Shown: positions 46,700 to 56,531, numbered from the stretch's first letter. The stretch is DNA of 64,000 nt from Pseudoalteromonas ruthenica (GCF_008808095.1 NZ_CP023396.1:1612001-1676000); one strand, 5' to 3'. Made by a program: numbers and translations. The notes: generated from the letters alone by a model not told the origin.

Positions 46700-47443
46700 T
46701 TAGTGAATTAAGCGCTCTAATTGGTCGCAGATCTGTGATAAGTTCACATGATCGTGCTCTATGGTCAAATCAATGTACCCATCGGAGCGAAACGCGCGAT
46801 CTAACTCAATTAAAACATGCGTTTTATGTGCTTCGGGGACAAACGATAGCTCGACCTCTTGAATGCCAAACATGCCGCCGCTTTGCGGTCGGTACTCAAG
46901 TTCTTGATAGCACCCCGAGGTAGAATGGAAGCTCGGTGCGCGCAAATAGCCTTTTTCAACATCGGCTTTCATTAACCTAAAGCCCAGCCTATCCATTGCC
47001 TGCATACAGGCTTTAACAGCTTCGTTAGGGTAAATATGCAACGGATCGCGATCGCTGGCGTCAATGGCCAAATCGATATTTAAACCTGTTTGAATCCATA
47101 CATGGGTTTGGTTGTAACCGGCGATAAATTCGGTGATCGGAGTTTCAGAATGCAATCGTGCTTCAAACGGAATACGTTTTTCTTCACCAGGTTGTAAGAT
47201 CAGCTTCTCACCCACACGCCACTTTTCAATAATATGATTCGTAAAGTAATCGCCATCATCTGACTCTACTTTTACGCGGGTCATCAAGGCCAATTCCAAA
47301 CCAGAAATATCTTGTTCTACTTCACCCCCTTTTATAATGATTTCGGCATGAAACTTTTGCCCGGGGTGTAAATGCTCAGTTTGTAGTACCGTATCGACTT
47401 TCGCGGCACCAATTCCTACAGAGGCCAGGATTTTTTTAAACAT
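46700..47443 (-). CDS. Spo0M-family protein (arrestin-like fold)
   Basis: A 247-residue soluble protein. ATG 47443 (MFKKILASVGIG) is preferred, with GGAG 5 nt upstream, over a GTG one codon earlier. The N-terminal half (HPGQKFHAEIIIKGG, and the conserved GEEKRIPFEARLHSETPIT) is characteristic of the SpoOM family, which has an arrestin-like beta-sandwich. Bacillus Spo0M affects sporulation control; in non-sporing bacteria its role is unknown. Confidence 0.88.
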   Translation of the reverse strand: MFKKILASVGIGAAKVDTVLQTEHLHPGQKFHAEIIIKGGEVEQDISGLELALMTRVKVESDDGDYFTNHIIEKWRVGEKLILQPGEEKRIPFEARLHSETPITEFIAGYNQTHVWIQTGLNIDLAIDASDRDPLHIYPNEAVKACMQAMDRLGFRLMKADVEKGYLRAPSFHSTSGCYQELEYRPQSGGMFGIQEVELSFVPEAHKTHVLIELDRAFRSDGYIDLTIEHDHVNLSQICDQLERLIH

Positions 47444-47638
47444 CACTTCTCCTGTTAATGAATCCTTTATTGCATCTTAACCACAATTGCGCGCCCTTGT
47501 CAGTGAAAACTTATGCAAACCATAAAAAAACTTCAATCACGATTAAAGCGAGAGGAAATGGGCCCTGGCATACATAGTATTTTCAATAACTTCTACAATT
47601 AGTTACACTGATTACACCTGCACTAAGATAACACTTTT

Positions 47639-49213
47639 ATGGAACTGATCTTTTTTGCCGTTGCCTTTGTTTGTGGTTTTGCCGCCTATCAAGTAAAACT
47701 TCCCCCCATGGTCGGCTTTTTGGTAGCCGGATTTGTCTTACATATGGCTGGCTATAAAACCACTGCATTATTGGATCAAATCGCCGCGTTGGGGATCACC
47801 CTATTGTTGTTTAGCATAGGCTTGAAGCTCAAAGTATCGAGCTTGATGAAAGTGCAAGTGTGGCTCCCCGCCAGTGCCCACATTATTATTAGTACCGCAT
47901 TGTTTTGTGGCTTTTTGCTACTGCTCGGGGTGTTCGCCCTGCCCCTCTTTATCGACCTGAACTGGCAAACCGCATTATTGCTTGGCTTTGCGTTTAGTTT
48001 CTCCAGTACCGTTTTTGCCGTTAAAGTGCTTGAAGATCGCGGTGAGATGTCGAGCCTCCACGGTAAAATATCCATCGGCATCCTGGTCATGCAAGACATC
48101 TTCGCGGTGCTATTCTTAGTAGCCAGTACTGGCAAATTACCCAATTACTGGGCGATTGCCCTAGTGGTGTTGTTGCCACTGATGCGCCCAGTCATGTTTT
48201 GGATATTGAACCGCTCCAAACATGGCGAACTACTGCCCCTGTTTGGCTTCTTTTTCGCACTTGTCGCCGGTTATCAAGCTTTTGAATTTGCAGGCATCAA
48301 AGGCGATTTAGGGGCCTTGATCTTAGGAATGATGTTTGCCAGCCACAAAAAAGCGGGTGAACTCGCTAAGTCATTACTGAGCTTTAAAGATATTCTTCTG
48401 GTTGGTTTTTTCTTAACCATAGGTCTTAATGCCGAGCTCACCGCCAGTGCATTGGTTGCAGCTATCTTGGTGGTCTCTGTGCTGGTCTTTAAAGTCGCGC
48501 TTTATTATGTACTGACTAATGCTGTGCGCCTACGTGCGCGTACCTCCCTATTGAGTGCTTTTACGCTTGCCAACTACAGTGAGTTTGGCCTTATTGTCTG
48601 TGCGCTAGCCGCAAGCAGTGGTTGGCTGTCGTCACAATGGCTAGCTGTGGTTGCCACGGCGGTCGCCATTACCTTCGTGATTGCTTCACCGTTAAATGCC
48701 AGAGCCAATGATATCTATGTAAAAATAGAGCGTTGGCTACTGCCTTTTGAAAGTGACTCGCGACTGCCAGAAGAGCTACCTGTGAATCTACACAATACCC
48801 GCATCGCTATTTTTGGCATGGGCCGCATAGGCACCGGTGCCTATGAGACTATAGCCCAGAGCTTCCCACAAGCGGTGGCGGGGATCGATATTAAACCCGA
48901 AGTGGTGGCTCGTCATGTCAAGCGCGGGCGTCGAGTGGTCACTGCCGATGCCACCGATCCTGATTTTTGGCAACGATTGAACCATGCGAAGGTGGAAATG
49001 GTGATGTTAGCCATGCCCAAGCACAATCAAAATATCTTCGCCTTAGAACAGTTACAAGCTTCGGGGTATGAGGGGCAAGTTACCGCCATTGCAAATTACC
49101 CAGATCAGCAAAAAGAGCTCGAGGAATTGGGCGTAAACTCTACTTACAACTTCTACCTTGAGGCCGGTAGTGGTTTCGCTGAGCACGTCAAAGAGAAAAT
49201 TTCACTTTCTTAA
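47639..49213 (+). CDS. CPA2-family cation/proton antiporter with TrkA-N domain
   Basis: A 524-residue KefB/YbaL-type transporter. About 12 membrane helices (1-370) form the Na+/H+ exchanger domain, with KLPPMVGFLVAGFVLHMAG and SFSSTVFAVKVLED carrying the family motif. Then comes a cytoplasmic Rossmann RCK/TrkA-N domain (about 380-500) opening IAIFGMGRIGTGAYETI, which binds NAD(H) or another nucleotide. No KefF/KefG partner is nearby. Probably monovalent-cation efflux coupled to proton entry. Confidence 0.88.
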   Translation: MELIFFAVAFVCGFAAYQVKLPPMVGFLVAGFVLHMAGYKTTALLDQIAALGITLLLFSIGLKLKVSSLMKVQVWLPASAHIIISTALFCGFLLLLGVFALPLFIDLNWQTALLLGFAFSFSSTVFAVKVLEDRGEMSSLHGKISIGILVMQDIFAVLFLVASTGKLPNYWAIALVVLLPLMRPVMFWILNRSKHGELLPLFGFFFALVAGYQAFEFAGIKGDLGALILGMMFASHKKAGELAKSLLSFKDILLVGFFLTIGLNAELTASALVAAILVVSVLVFKVALYYVLTNAVRLRARTSLLSAFTLANYSEFGLIVCALAASSGWLSSQWLAVVATAVAITFVIASPLNARANDIYVKIERWLLPFESDSRLPEELPVNLHNTRIAIFGMGRIGTGAYETIAQSFPQAVAGIDIKPEVVARHVKRGRRVVTADATDPDFWQRLNHAKVEMVMLAMPKHNQNIFALEQLQASGYEGQVTAIANYPDQQKELEELGVNSTYNFYLEAGSGFAEHVKEKISLS

Positions 49214-49483
49214 ATAATCCCGCTTTTAGGTAAGTGATAACGCGTTTTATTTAGTTATCACTTACTTATCAATTTTGTACCTTGTCACCAAGCTTGGAAC
49301 GTTCCGAATACAGGTGTGGCGCTATTTACAAAGCTTTACACGGTTGTTGGTAATAACCGTAAAAAAAGGAGTAAACTAGGTCTATACAGTGATGTAAGTC
49401 ACTATTTTTAACACAGAATTTAGCAAAGGCAACCAGATTACATTCGTTAATATGCAATTGCCGATGTGTGTAGGAGGTTGATT

Positions 49484-49750
49484 ATGACCATCGACAATAA
49501 GCAAGCAACGCACAGCAAACTTGATAAGCAGCAAATGCGTGAATTGCAGTCGCAGCTCGATGATATCCAAGACTCAGGTGTGACTCCGGAATTTTTACGT
49601 TACGTACTATTCCAAAAAATGCTCGATGTCTATCAAGTGCCAAAAGATCATGCCCTGCGCGGTGACAGCACCCCAGAGCGCTTAGACGACCCGGCCTTGA
49701 TCAATCATCTACATCAGTTAGGTTTTGCCAAGCGCAGCGCCTACCACTAA
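49484..49750 (+). CDS. Conserved-looking small protein, unknown function
   Basis: An 88-residue soluble, strongly charged protein starting MTIDNKQATHSK. The ATG at 49484 has a perfect AGGAGG 7 nt upstream; an in-frame upstream start at 49466 is rejected for that reason. It is predicted all-alpha (LDKQQMRELQSQLDDIQDS, then FLRYVLFQKMLDVYQV), with no signal peptide or membrane span. The strong ribosome binding site and own hairpin terminator argue that it is expressed. No family is recognised. Confidence 0.75.
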   Translation: MTIDNKQATHSKLDKQQMRELQSQLDDIQDSGVTPEFLRYVLFQKMLDVYQVPKDHALRGDSTPERLDDPALINHLHQLGFAKRSAYH

Positions 49751-49779
49751 CTACTTTCTGAGGGCCTACTCCCTCATTT

Positions 49780-49811
49780 AATAGGCTGGCAATGCCCGTC
49801 GCCAGCCTATT
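49780..49811. terminator. Hairpin between convergent genes
   Basis: AATAGGCTGGC and GCCAGCCTATT form an 11-bp stem with a 10-nt loop between the small gene and the hydroxylase-like gene. The U-tracts on both sides are weak (TTCCTCT and AAATGAG). Confidence 0.6.
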
Positions 49812-49826
49812 CCTCTACCTTACTTT

Positions 49827-50807
49827 TTATGCCACTGGCTTTTTCAAAGTATCCGCTTTGCGCTTAGGTTTTAGGCTTGCGAAAGAATCGCGCACCGGTT
49901 TAGTGTAAATAGCCCAGATAGAATCATGCCCGGCATCGTATTGACCCACTCCGATACTGATCTTGCCCACTTCATCGGCGCGAATGAGGGTGCCGAATAA
50001 TCGGTCCCATATGGCTAAAGCCGAACCCAGGTTGGTATCAAAGTGCTGCGGGTTGTCACTGTGATGAATTTGGTGTTGCGCGGGACTAATCAACCATTTT
50101 TCAACATGGCGCCCCCAACTCAGCCACACATGAGAATGCCGCAAGTTTGACCCCATGGCATTAAAAGCGAACACAAAAATGTTAGCACCGAGAATGTCCA
50201 CCATGGATAACTTAGTCCCGAATAAGTAGTAGCATACACCGACCACCATCCCTTGTGAGAGCGCCATACGGCAGGCATAAAGGTAACTCTCTAGCGGGTG
50301 AGAGCGATAAATGGTGAAAGGGGTCAGCACTTTAGCAGAATGGTGTACCTTGTGGTAATGCCACAAAAAAGGCACCTTGTGTAGTGCGTAATGCAGTAAA
50401 AACCGTGAAAAGTCATCGGCTAAAAACAGCAATACGGTAAAAATGATGACCACGCTGGTTTCACTCAACGGCATCGGCGCCCGTAAACCAAACGCGCCCT
50501 CTAATAACTCCGTTGTGGCCAGCGCCACTGGCACCATGGTCAAGATAATAGGCGTAAACAACAGTGCCTTAAGCACACGGTTGTAAATCCATAACTGATA
50601 GTCTTGGCGGGCACTGGGTGCCCACCAGATTTTTTTGGCAAACACATAGCGAAAAAAGCCACGTGTTGATTTCTTGCTCTTACGCAAGCCATAAGCAAGC
50701 GCAGCTAAGATAAGGGCCATGATGCTGTAACCAATAAAAATACGCTTATTGGCGTCAAACAGATAATCCGGCGTTTGCGCAATGCTTTGCCAAATAGTCT
50801 CTAGCAT
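49827..50807 (-). CDS. Fatty acid hydroxylase/sterol desaturase family membrane protein
   Basis: A 326-residue integral-membrane di-iron enzyme candidate. It has about five helices and the His clusters HYALH (about 146-150), HYHKVHH (about 155-161) and HQIHH (about 243-247) that bind the two irons in this superfamily. It follows the TonB receptor gene by 12 bp and is the last gene of the iron cluster. Either it modifies a lipid or siderophore-like molecule, or it simply shares the iron-responsive operon. The substrate is unknown. Confidence 0.85.
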   Translation of the reverse strand: MLETIWQSIAQTPDYLFDANKRIFIGYSIMALILAALAYGLRKSKKSTRGFFRYVFAKKIWWAPSARQDYQLWIYNRVLKALLFTPIILTMVPVALATTELLEGAFGLRAPMPLSETSVVIIFTVLLFLADDFSRFLLHYALHKVPFLWHYHKVHHSAKVLTPFTIYRSHPLESYLYACRMALSQGMVVGVCYYLFGTKLSMVDILGANIFVFAFNAMGSNLRHSHVWLSWGRHVEKWLISPAQHQIHHSDNPQHFDTNLGSALAIWDRLFGTLIRADEVGKISIGVGQYDAGHDSIWAIYTKPVRDSFASLKPKRKADTLKKPVA

Positions 50808-50819
50808 GGCCCGACCCTC

Positions 50820-53024
50820 TTAGAACTGGTATTTATAACCAAGCGACAGCGTCCGTGGTTTACCCGGTCGCGCCCCATAAGGGCGACGGCTGACGATGTT
50901 GTCTTGGTCAAACAGGTTATCTACCTTGGCATACACGCGGCCATATTGGCCAAGCTCATAATGAGCCGCGATATCAACCACCGTCGTTGCCGGCACTTCT
51001 TGACCCGCTAAGGCGACATCAAAGCCCTCGTAACCGACGCCCGCCGTTTCTGGCATATCGCTGACATACTTAATGAGCATATCAACCGCCCAATTTTTAT
51101 GTGCCAACCCGATACTGAGCGTCGCTTGGTGCGTTGGCAAATAAGGCAGCCTATCGCCAGGGCGAATGTAACCCCACTGCACAAACTCAGAGAACAACGC
51201 TTGTTTGAACTCGCTTTGCGTATAGGTATAAGTCAAACTCATAGGAATATCGAGTTGCAGATTTAACGGATAGGTTTGAGCTATTTGCGACTCGACTCCC
51301 CACACATCGACCTCGCCACCGCTGAATTCTTGATCAAGCTGACCTTGGCTGCCGCAATTTGACTGTCCACAGCTTTCAATTAGATTAGCGTAATCATTGA
51401 AAAAGCCGACCATTTCAAATTGGGTGATGCCGTCGTTATAACGACCACCAAATTCATAGTTCACGCTTTTTTCAAACTCGTCTTCGCCATCGCGCACTGG
51501 CGCTGACGGGCTAGCAGGAACAAAGCCTTGGTGAACACCAAATAGCAAGCCGCTGTTATCATCTAACTGATAAAAGCCGCTGATCCCTGGCAACCATACA
51601 CGGGTGGTCTTTTGTTGCCAATCATCAGCAAAACCCGACTTATCATTTTGATAGGTCATATCCATCAGCTCACCGCGCACGCCAACACCTAAGGTTAGCT
51701 TATCGATGGTTACCTGATCTTCTATATACACCGACCAGGCATCGGTGCTTTCTGTGTTCTCGGTGGTGAACCGGCGGGTCTCGGCGATGGCAGTATTAAT
51801 GCCGTCAACCATGGCATAGGTGTCTTCATAGTGATTACGCTCAATCTCATCTTGGTGGAAACGAACCCCAAACGAGACTGTGTGCTGCAAGCCAAACAGC
51901 GGTACTTGCCAATCACCATCGAGCTGAATGCCTTGTGAGTAGTACTCACGGTCATTGGTGCCCATATTTAAAAAGTAATTGGTTTCACCGGTGAGCACAG
52001 AATCGCGCTGGCCACTTAACACCTGATATTGACCAGCAAACTGCTCAGGGTTTGCCAAAATATCAGACAAGCTAGCATTGCTGTTAGACAGGCTATTTAG
52101 CTTTAACCAGGCGCGCTCATAATCGTTACGGTAAACCCGCGTTGTTAGGTTTACATCTTCAGCGCTTAGCTGATAGGTAAACATCACTTGCGTATGCTTA
52201 GTATCCATTTGTGCCGGCTGAGATGCGGCATAACGGCGATAAGGGTTAGCCTTGTAATCGGCGTCGGTCAGACCTAAATAGGTCTCATCGGAGAGTTCAT
52301 CGGCGTAAGAAAGCTTGACCTCAAAACGCTGGTCGAAACGCTGGCCATCCAGCTGATAATCCACTTTGACCAGTAAATCGTCTTTATCGAAGCCGGTATC
52401 ACCGCCGCCATCGAGCTCTTTAAAGCCATCACTTTGTAAGTGCACCCCTTCGACTAAAAAGCCAAGGTTGCCTTGGCGGTCGCCATAATAAGCATGGGCT
52501 TTTTTGTAGCCATCTCCACCGGCAGATAAATCGACGCCACCAATACGATAATCTGGCACTTGGCGGCTGACCATATTCAGTGTTCCGGCCACGGTTTGTG
52601 GGCCGTATTTTATCGCCGCAGGCCCTTTAAAGACCTCCACCGCCGTCATTCGCGTGGTTAACGGGAAGTAGTAAGCGGCAGGCGCAGAATAAGGAGCCGG
52701 ACCAATCAACACCCCGTCTTCTAAAATGGTGATCTTCTTACTACGCTCTGGCGTCACTCCACGAAAGCCGATATTCGGGCGCAAGCCGTAGCCGTCTTCT
52801 TCGCGTATGTTGACTCCGGGTACGTGTGATAGCACGCGGTGAATATCGTCAAATTCAAACTCTTCAAGCTGCGCTTCACCTATTAAGGTGGCCGAGCCTG
52901 CTTCGGTGCGCAGTTTGTCGTGGTGGCTAATAATCTGTATATGCTCGAGCTCTTTATCAGCAGCAAAAGCATTCAATCCAAATGCCGCAATACTCACGGC
53001 TAAGGCAAGTTTACTGTGTTTCAT
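50820..53024 (-). CDS. TonB-dependent outer-membrane receptor (FecA-like)
   Basis: A 734-residue receptor. Of two adjacent ATGs, 53024 has the better spacing from AAGGA. Signal peptide to about residue 22 (AFA); a plausible TonB box ELEHIQI follows. The plug domain (about 40-155) includes GVNIREEDGYGLRPNIGFRG and VEVFKGPAAIKYG, then a 22-strand barrel ends in YKYQF. The plug resembles ferric citrate/FecA-type receptors. It is 8 bp after the imelysin gene and belongs to a Fur-box-headed cluster, so an iron chelate is the likely ligand. Confidence 0.93.
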   Translation of the reverse strand: MKHSKLALAVSIAAFGLNAFAADKELEHIQIISHHDKLRTEAGSATLIGEAQLEEFEFDDIHRVLSHVPGVNIREEDGYGLRPNIGFRGVTPERSKKITILEDGVLIGPAPYSAPAAYYFPLTTRMTAVEVFKGPAAIKYGPQTVAGTLNMVSRQVPDYRIGGVDLSAGGDGYKKAHAYYGDRQGNLGFLVEGVHLQSDGFKELDGGGDTGFDKDDLLVKVDYQLDGQRFDQRFEVKLSYADELSDETYLGLTDADYKANPYRRYAASQPAQMDTKHTQVMFTYQLSAEDVNLTTRVYRNDYERAWLKLNSLSNSNASLSDILANPEQFAGQYQVLSGQRDSVLTGETNYFLNMGTNDREYYSQGIQLDGDWQVPLFGLQHTVSFGVRFHQDEIERNHYEDTYAMVDGINTAIAETRRFTTENTESTDAWSVYIEDQVTIDKLTLGVGVRGELMDMTYQNDKSGFADDWQQKTTRVWLPGISGFYQLDDNSGLLFGVHQGFVPASPSAPVRDGEDEFEKSVNYEFGGRYNDGITQFEMVGFFNDYANLIESCGQSNCGSQGQLDQEFSGGEVDVWGVESQIAQTYPLNLQLDIPMSLTYTYTQSEFKQALFSEFVQWGYIRPGDRLPYLPTHQATLSIGLAHKNWAVDMLIKYVSDMPETAGVGYEGFDVALAGQEVPATTVVDIAAHYELGQYGRVYAKVDNLFDQDNIVSRRPYGARPGKPRTLSLGYKYQF

Positions 53025-53032
53025 CATGATCC

Positions 53033-54313
53033 TTAATCGTTATCACCCGCCGAAGTGGTCGGCAACTCAAGTGCCAGCTCATTGATAAAGTCGTTCTTCA
53101 ACTCATCGGTAATGGCTTTAACCTGGGTGTGCACTTCACGTACCTGCTCTTCGTTATCAAGTAATGCAGTGGCTAAGTCACTTTCAATTGCCGCAATCGC
53201 CGCTTTAGTGTCACTGATCCCTTGCAGCATACGCTCCTTAGTGGCGCTTGCTTGCTCATCATCAAGGTAATCGTCGAAACCCACTAACGCGGGCTCGCCC
53301 TGGCGTTGACCCACGACTAGGGCTTCAAAGGCGAGCAAGTTGGCTTTGATATTCGCCAATGAGCTTTTAGCATCGAGGCTCTCTACATCCTGTGGACACG
53401 CAGACGTACCACAGGAGTTAGGTAAAATCCCTATGGGCTCCGCCAACTTTTTATCTTTGACCACTTCGGTTAAATAAAACATTGCATCGGAGATGTGATT
53501 CAGGGCGCTATGGGCAGATTCAAACTGCGACCCGCTTTGCCCCGCTGATTTGAGCTCGGCGGCAAAGCCATTGTCGCCCTGCCATTTTTCCAACAGTTCA
53601 GCACTGGAGTTGTGCACATCCATTGCTGCGGTGACAGCATACTCACAGCGCGCCACTTTACGCGCCAGCACTGTGCGGCTATTCCAATCCGCTAAGGCAT
53701 CATTAGCAACGCTACAATGGTGATCATACTGCTCATTAAAAAGCACATGTTGCAACGCAAAGAGGCCACGCCGTGTGGCGGTACGGGCACTGATATCGTA
53801 TGGTCGCTCAGGGTCGTTATTAATGATGCCGTCTTGGTGGTACACCACATCTTGGTCAATGCCACAGCGGCTAATAGCAGGCCACGAATAAATGCGGTTA
53901 CGCAGCTCGCCGTTGTTGGTCAAAAGCGGCCCCATTTGCATCATTTCCACCTGCTGCCAAGCGCCCATGGCATCTAACCATGCATCTTGGGCTTCAAGCA
54001 TGGCCGTTTGCGCCTGCTCCGAACTACTTTGTACGCTGGCTTTTTCTAATTCACAATAACTGGCAATCGCACTTTGCTGCGCTTGTGCTTGCTGATGAAA
54101 TAAAGTAAACGCCGGGGTGATCACGTTATCAACTAAACTTGCCACCAGCGCCGCTTCATCAAAGCTGGTCGGCTCGGTCGGTGAGGTTGGCTCACCGCTG
54201 CCACTGTCATTAAAACCGGCGCCTTGCGAGCTTGAGGTGCTCTCACCACAGCCGCCCAGAGCGAATGCCACAGCGAGGGCCAGAGCGCCCTGCTTGAGGA
54301 TTGCTTTTTTCAT
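53033..54313 (-). CDS. Imelysin-family (M75-like) lipoprotein
   Basis: A 426-residue lipoprotein. ATG 54313 (MKKAILKQG) has GGAAGG upstream and gives a proper signal with lipobox ALGGC (Cys about 21); a longer frame to 54373 is rejected. The helical imelysin domain follows, with RRGLFALQHVLF near residues 190-200, which corresponds to the GxHxxE-like region of the family (IrpA, EfeO relatives). Such proteins bind iron or assist iron uptake at the envelope and are not proven proteases. It precedes the TonB receptor. Confidence 0.87.
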   Translation of the reverse strand: MKKAILKQGALALAVAFALGGCGESTSSSQGAGFNDSGSGEPTSPTEPTSFDEAALVASLVDNVITPAFTLFHQQAQAQQSAIASYCELEKASVQSSSEQAQTAMLEAQDAWLDAMGAWQQVEMMQMGPLLTNNGELRNRIYSWPAISRCGIDQDVVYHQDGIINNDPERPYDISARTATRRGLFALQHVLFNEQYDHHCSVANDALADWNSRTVLARKVARCEYAVTAAMDVHNSSAELLEKWQGDNGFAAELKSAGQSGSQFESAHSALNHISDAMFYLTEVVKDKKLAEPIGILPNSCGTSACPQDVESLDAKSSLANIKANLLAFEALVVGQRQGEPALVGFDDYLDDEQASATKERMLQGISDTKAAIAAIESDLATALLDNEEQVREVHTQVKAITDELKNDFINELALELPTTSAGDND

Positions 54314-54360
54314 TCTACCTTCCCACTTGCTAGGTATCCCACTAGGGGATTTAAACGACA

Positions 54361-54401
54361 AAAAGGCTAGCATTAAGCCGAGGCCTAAAAGCTAACCTTT
54401 T
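54361..54401 (-). terminator. Intra-operon hairpin between DUF4856 and imelysin genes
   Basis: Minus-strand AAAAGGTTAGC and GCTAGCCTTTT pair over 11 bp with one G-U pair and a 19-nt loop, followed by U residues. It may reduce transcription into the imelysin and receptor genes. Confidence 0.5.
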
Positions 54402-54439
54402 ATGATCTTTATGCTGGCCTTAGGCCATGCAGCTGAGCC

Positions 54440-56197
54440 TTACCAGTTGGCAACATTCTCAGCGTTGAAGCCGTATACTTGTTGCATCAAGTCACGAGCT
54501 GTTTCTAGGTCAGCCTTGTATGCGGCAATGGCATCGGCGTCGCCTGTTACTGGTGCGTCACCAAATAGCGCGTGTAACTCGGCGAACTTACCAGCATTGG
54601 CATCGTCATTAAAAGGAGAGAATGGGCTGAACTGGAAGTTCAACGCAAAGCCTTTCATCTCACCAAAGTGCTTAGCTAAGTCGGCAAAGTTGTCGGCACT
54701 GTAGTCACCATCGCTAATTTCATCTAAATCAGCCATCGTATCGTTGATGTAGTGCACAACCGTAGCGGCAACCGCTTTTTCCCAATTGGCAACAGCGATA
54801 TCACGGTGCGCCAATAACTCATCCATTTGCGCGTCGCTAAGCTCGCTGCCGACATTATCGTTGATGATTTTACGCCCGGCTATAAAGGCGTTCATCGCTG
54901 CTGCGGTGAAATCAGTGGTCACAGTCGCGCCACGGTCACGCTTTGCGGCGTTCGTTGAGTTACCCCAGTTATACTCCGCAGCTAGGTCAATCTGACCATT
55001 GCTGTCGTAATCGTTGTAGCCATTAGCAAAACCATCACGGCCACCCTTACCGGCGATTTCATCGTCGCTGTACTCTAGGTAGTTGCGCGCCGCACCAAAA
55101 TAACCAAAACCTTCATCAAACTGGTGCTCAAGCGTGGTGTATAAAGCACCGTCTTTTTGCGCCACGATGTTATCGGTGGTCAGACCTTCATCAAGGTAGT
55201 CATCGGTGCCTTGAGAGAACATCAATGCGCCTAGGGTGTGCTTTTGAATAAGCTGATTGAGGTCAAGACCAGTTTCAGTAATGTACAACTTCGTGATTTG
55301 ATTGCCCGCTGGGTCAACCAACAGCTCGCCTGCATTGTATTTATCAATGTTTGCCGCTAGCAGGTCGAAATAATGAAACACTAACCCTTCAGGTGTTTCG
55401 GCCTCGGCACCAAATTCGCTCCATCCCACAAAGCTGCCGGCTGCAAGCCAGTCTTTATGCATTTTCGCTGCGTCTGCACCAGCGACTTTGCCGCTAAGCT
55501 CTTTACCTGATGAAGAGATTTGAGCAAAAGAGTTTTGCTCTGTCTCAATGCCATCAGCGAAGTTAAGGCTGCCGTCTTTGATGGCTTCATAGTCACCCCA
55601 CAATGCCATCAACTGCGCTTTTACAGCATCGCCGGTCAAGCTGTTAGTGGTTACAAAGTCACCAGTGAGTTGGCCAATGTAGTTTTTGATTTCTGCGCTT
55701 AGGGCATGGCGAGCGATCTGTCCGGTGTAGCTCACCGAAGAACCGCTTCCTAGTTTAGAATCGAACTCATAAAGGTTAACACCTGCTTCAGGGGCCACAT
55801 CGGCAACCGTTACGGTTAATTCTTTTGCAAAGCTTAAACCACCCGCATCGGTCACTGTGACGCTTACGCTAACCTCAGTTTGCTGCTCGTAGTTCAGAGC
55901 AATACCATCTTTAAGCTTGAGGGTATTACCGTCAACAATTTCAAAACGCGCTTCATCAGCGCTCAGCGTATAGGTAAAACCAGAATCAGCGTCATCAGTG
56001 GCACTCAACGCGCCTACTTCAGCGCCCACCAAATCGTCATTTACCGACGTGCTAGACAAGCTGATGTCGGTAGGAGCTGTATTTGTTGGTTGTTCTGGGG
56101 TGGTGTTATCTGATGAATCTGATGAACCACCGCAGCCAGTTAAACCTAAGGTGGCAGCTAGCACGGCACTAGCAACTAAAGATTTACGCAATGTCAT
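54440..56197 (-). CDS. DUF4856 lipoprotein with N-terminal cadherin-like domain
   Basis: A 585-residue lipoprotein with lipobox LTGC (Cys about 22) and a Ser/Thr/Asn-rich linker. Next is a cadherin-like beta domain (about 40-130, TDISLSSTSVNDDLVGAEVG and VSVTVTDAGG). The large DUF4856 domain (about 140-585), mostly helical, contains acidic calcium-like loops (NDYDSNGQIDLAAEYNWG). DUF4856 proteins commonly neighbour imelysins and TonB receptors. It is the first gene of the cluster, behind a Fur box, and is surface or periplasmic. Its exact job is unknown. Confidence 0.85.
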   Translation of the reverse strand: MTLRKSLVASAVLAATLGLTGCGGSSDSSDNTTPEQPTNTAPTDISLSSTSVNDDLVGAEVGALSATDDADSGFTYTLSADEARFEIVDGNTLKLKDGIALNYEQQTEVSVSVTVTDAGGLSFAKELTVTVADVAPEAGVNLYEFDSKLGSGSSVSYTGQIARHALSAEIKNYIGQLTGDFVTTNSLTGDAVKAQLMALWGDYEAIKDGSLNFADGIETEQNSFAQISSSGKELSGKVAGADAAKMHKDWLAAGSFVGWSEFGAEAETPEGLVFHYFDLLAANIDKYNAGELLVDPAGNQITKLYITETGLDLNQLIQKHTLGALMFSQGTDDYLDEGLTTDNIVAQKDGALYTTLEHQFDEGFGYFGAARNYLEYSDDEIAGKGGRDGFANGYNDYDSNGQIDLAAEYNWGNSTNAAKRDRGATVTTDFTAAAMNAFIAGRKIINDNVGSELSDAQMDELLAHRDIAVANWEKAVAATVVHYINDTMADLDEISDGDYSADNFADLAKHFGEMKGFALNFQFSPFSPFNDDANAGKFAELHALFGDAPVTGDADAIAAYKADLETARDLMQQVYGFNAENVANW

Positions 56198-56217
56198 GTT
56201 GTTATCCCACTAAAGAT

Positions 56218-56237
56218 GTGAATCATTCTCATTTTAA
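56218..56237 (-). promoter_or_regulatory. Fur box of the iron cluster
   Basis: The minus-strand sequence AAAATGAGAATGATTCAC closely follows the Fur pattern (AATGAGAATGATTCTCATT type). It lies 20 bp before the DUF4856 start, where bound Fur would block initiation under iron-replete conditions. Confidence 0.75.
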
Positions 56238-56531
56238 TTGCTGTCATTATAGGGATACTCAAATAACAATCAATGGTATTTATAAGTTTTTTTAAAATCA
56301 CAAATTAAAATAAATTAAACAGGTACGTAAGAAACCCGCTGAGGGCTCACACTGTTCACATCACCGATGTGAGCATACTTAATTAAGACGCGAATAAGCG
56401 CTGCGCGCACGAGCAATCGTATATAAAGGATAACAATCGGACGATAAATTAGGATGGGCTGGCTAAAGACATAAGCCGAAATGCTAGCTCAGCGCCAAAG
56501 GCGCCAAGCCATGTATGTCAGTGATGTGCTG
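56238..56531. other. Intergenic stretch between iron cluster and DUF2975 gene
   Basis: With the Fur box, this forms a 334-bp non-coding interval. It should hold the promoter of the iron cluster on its left. A 7-bp hairpin (TCACATC/GATGTGA at 56356-56372) and a small GCGCC/GGCGC hairpin near 56490 are visible, neither followed by a T-run. I find no convincing ORF. Confidence 0.5.
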
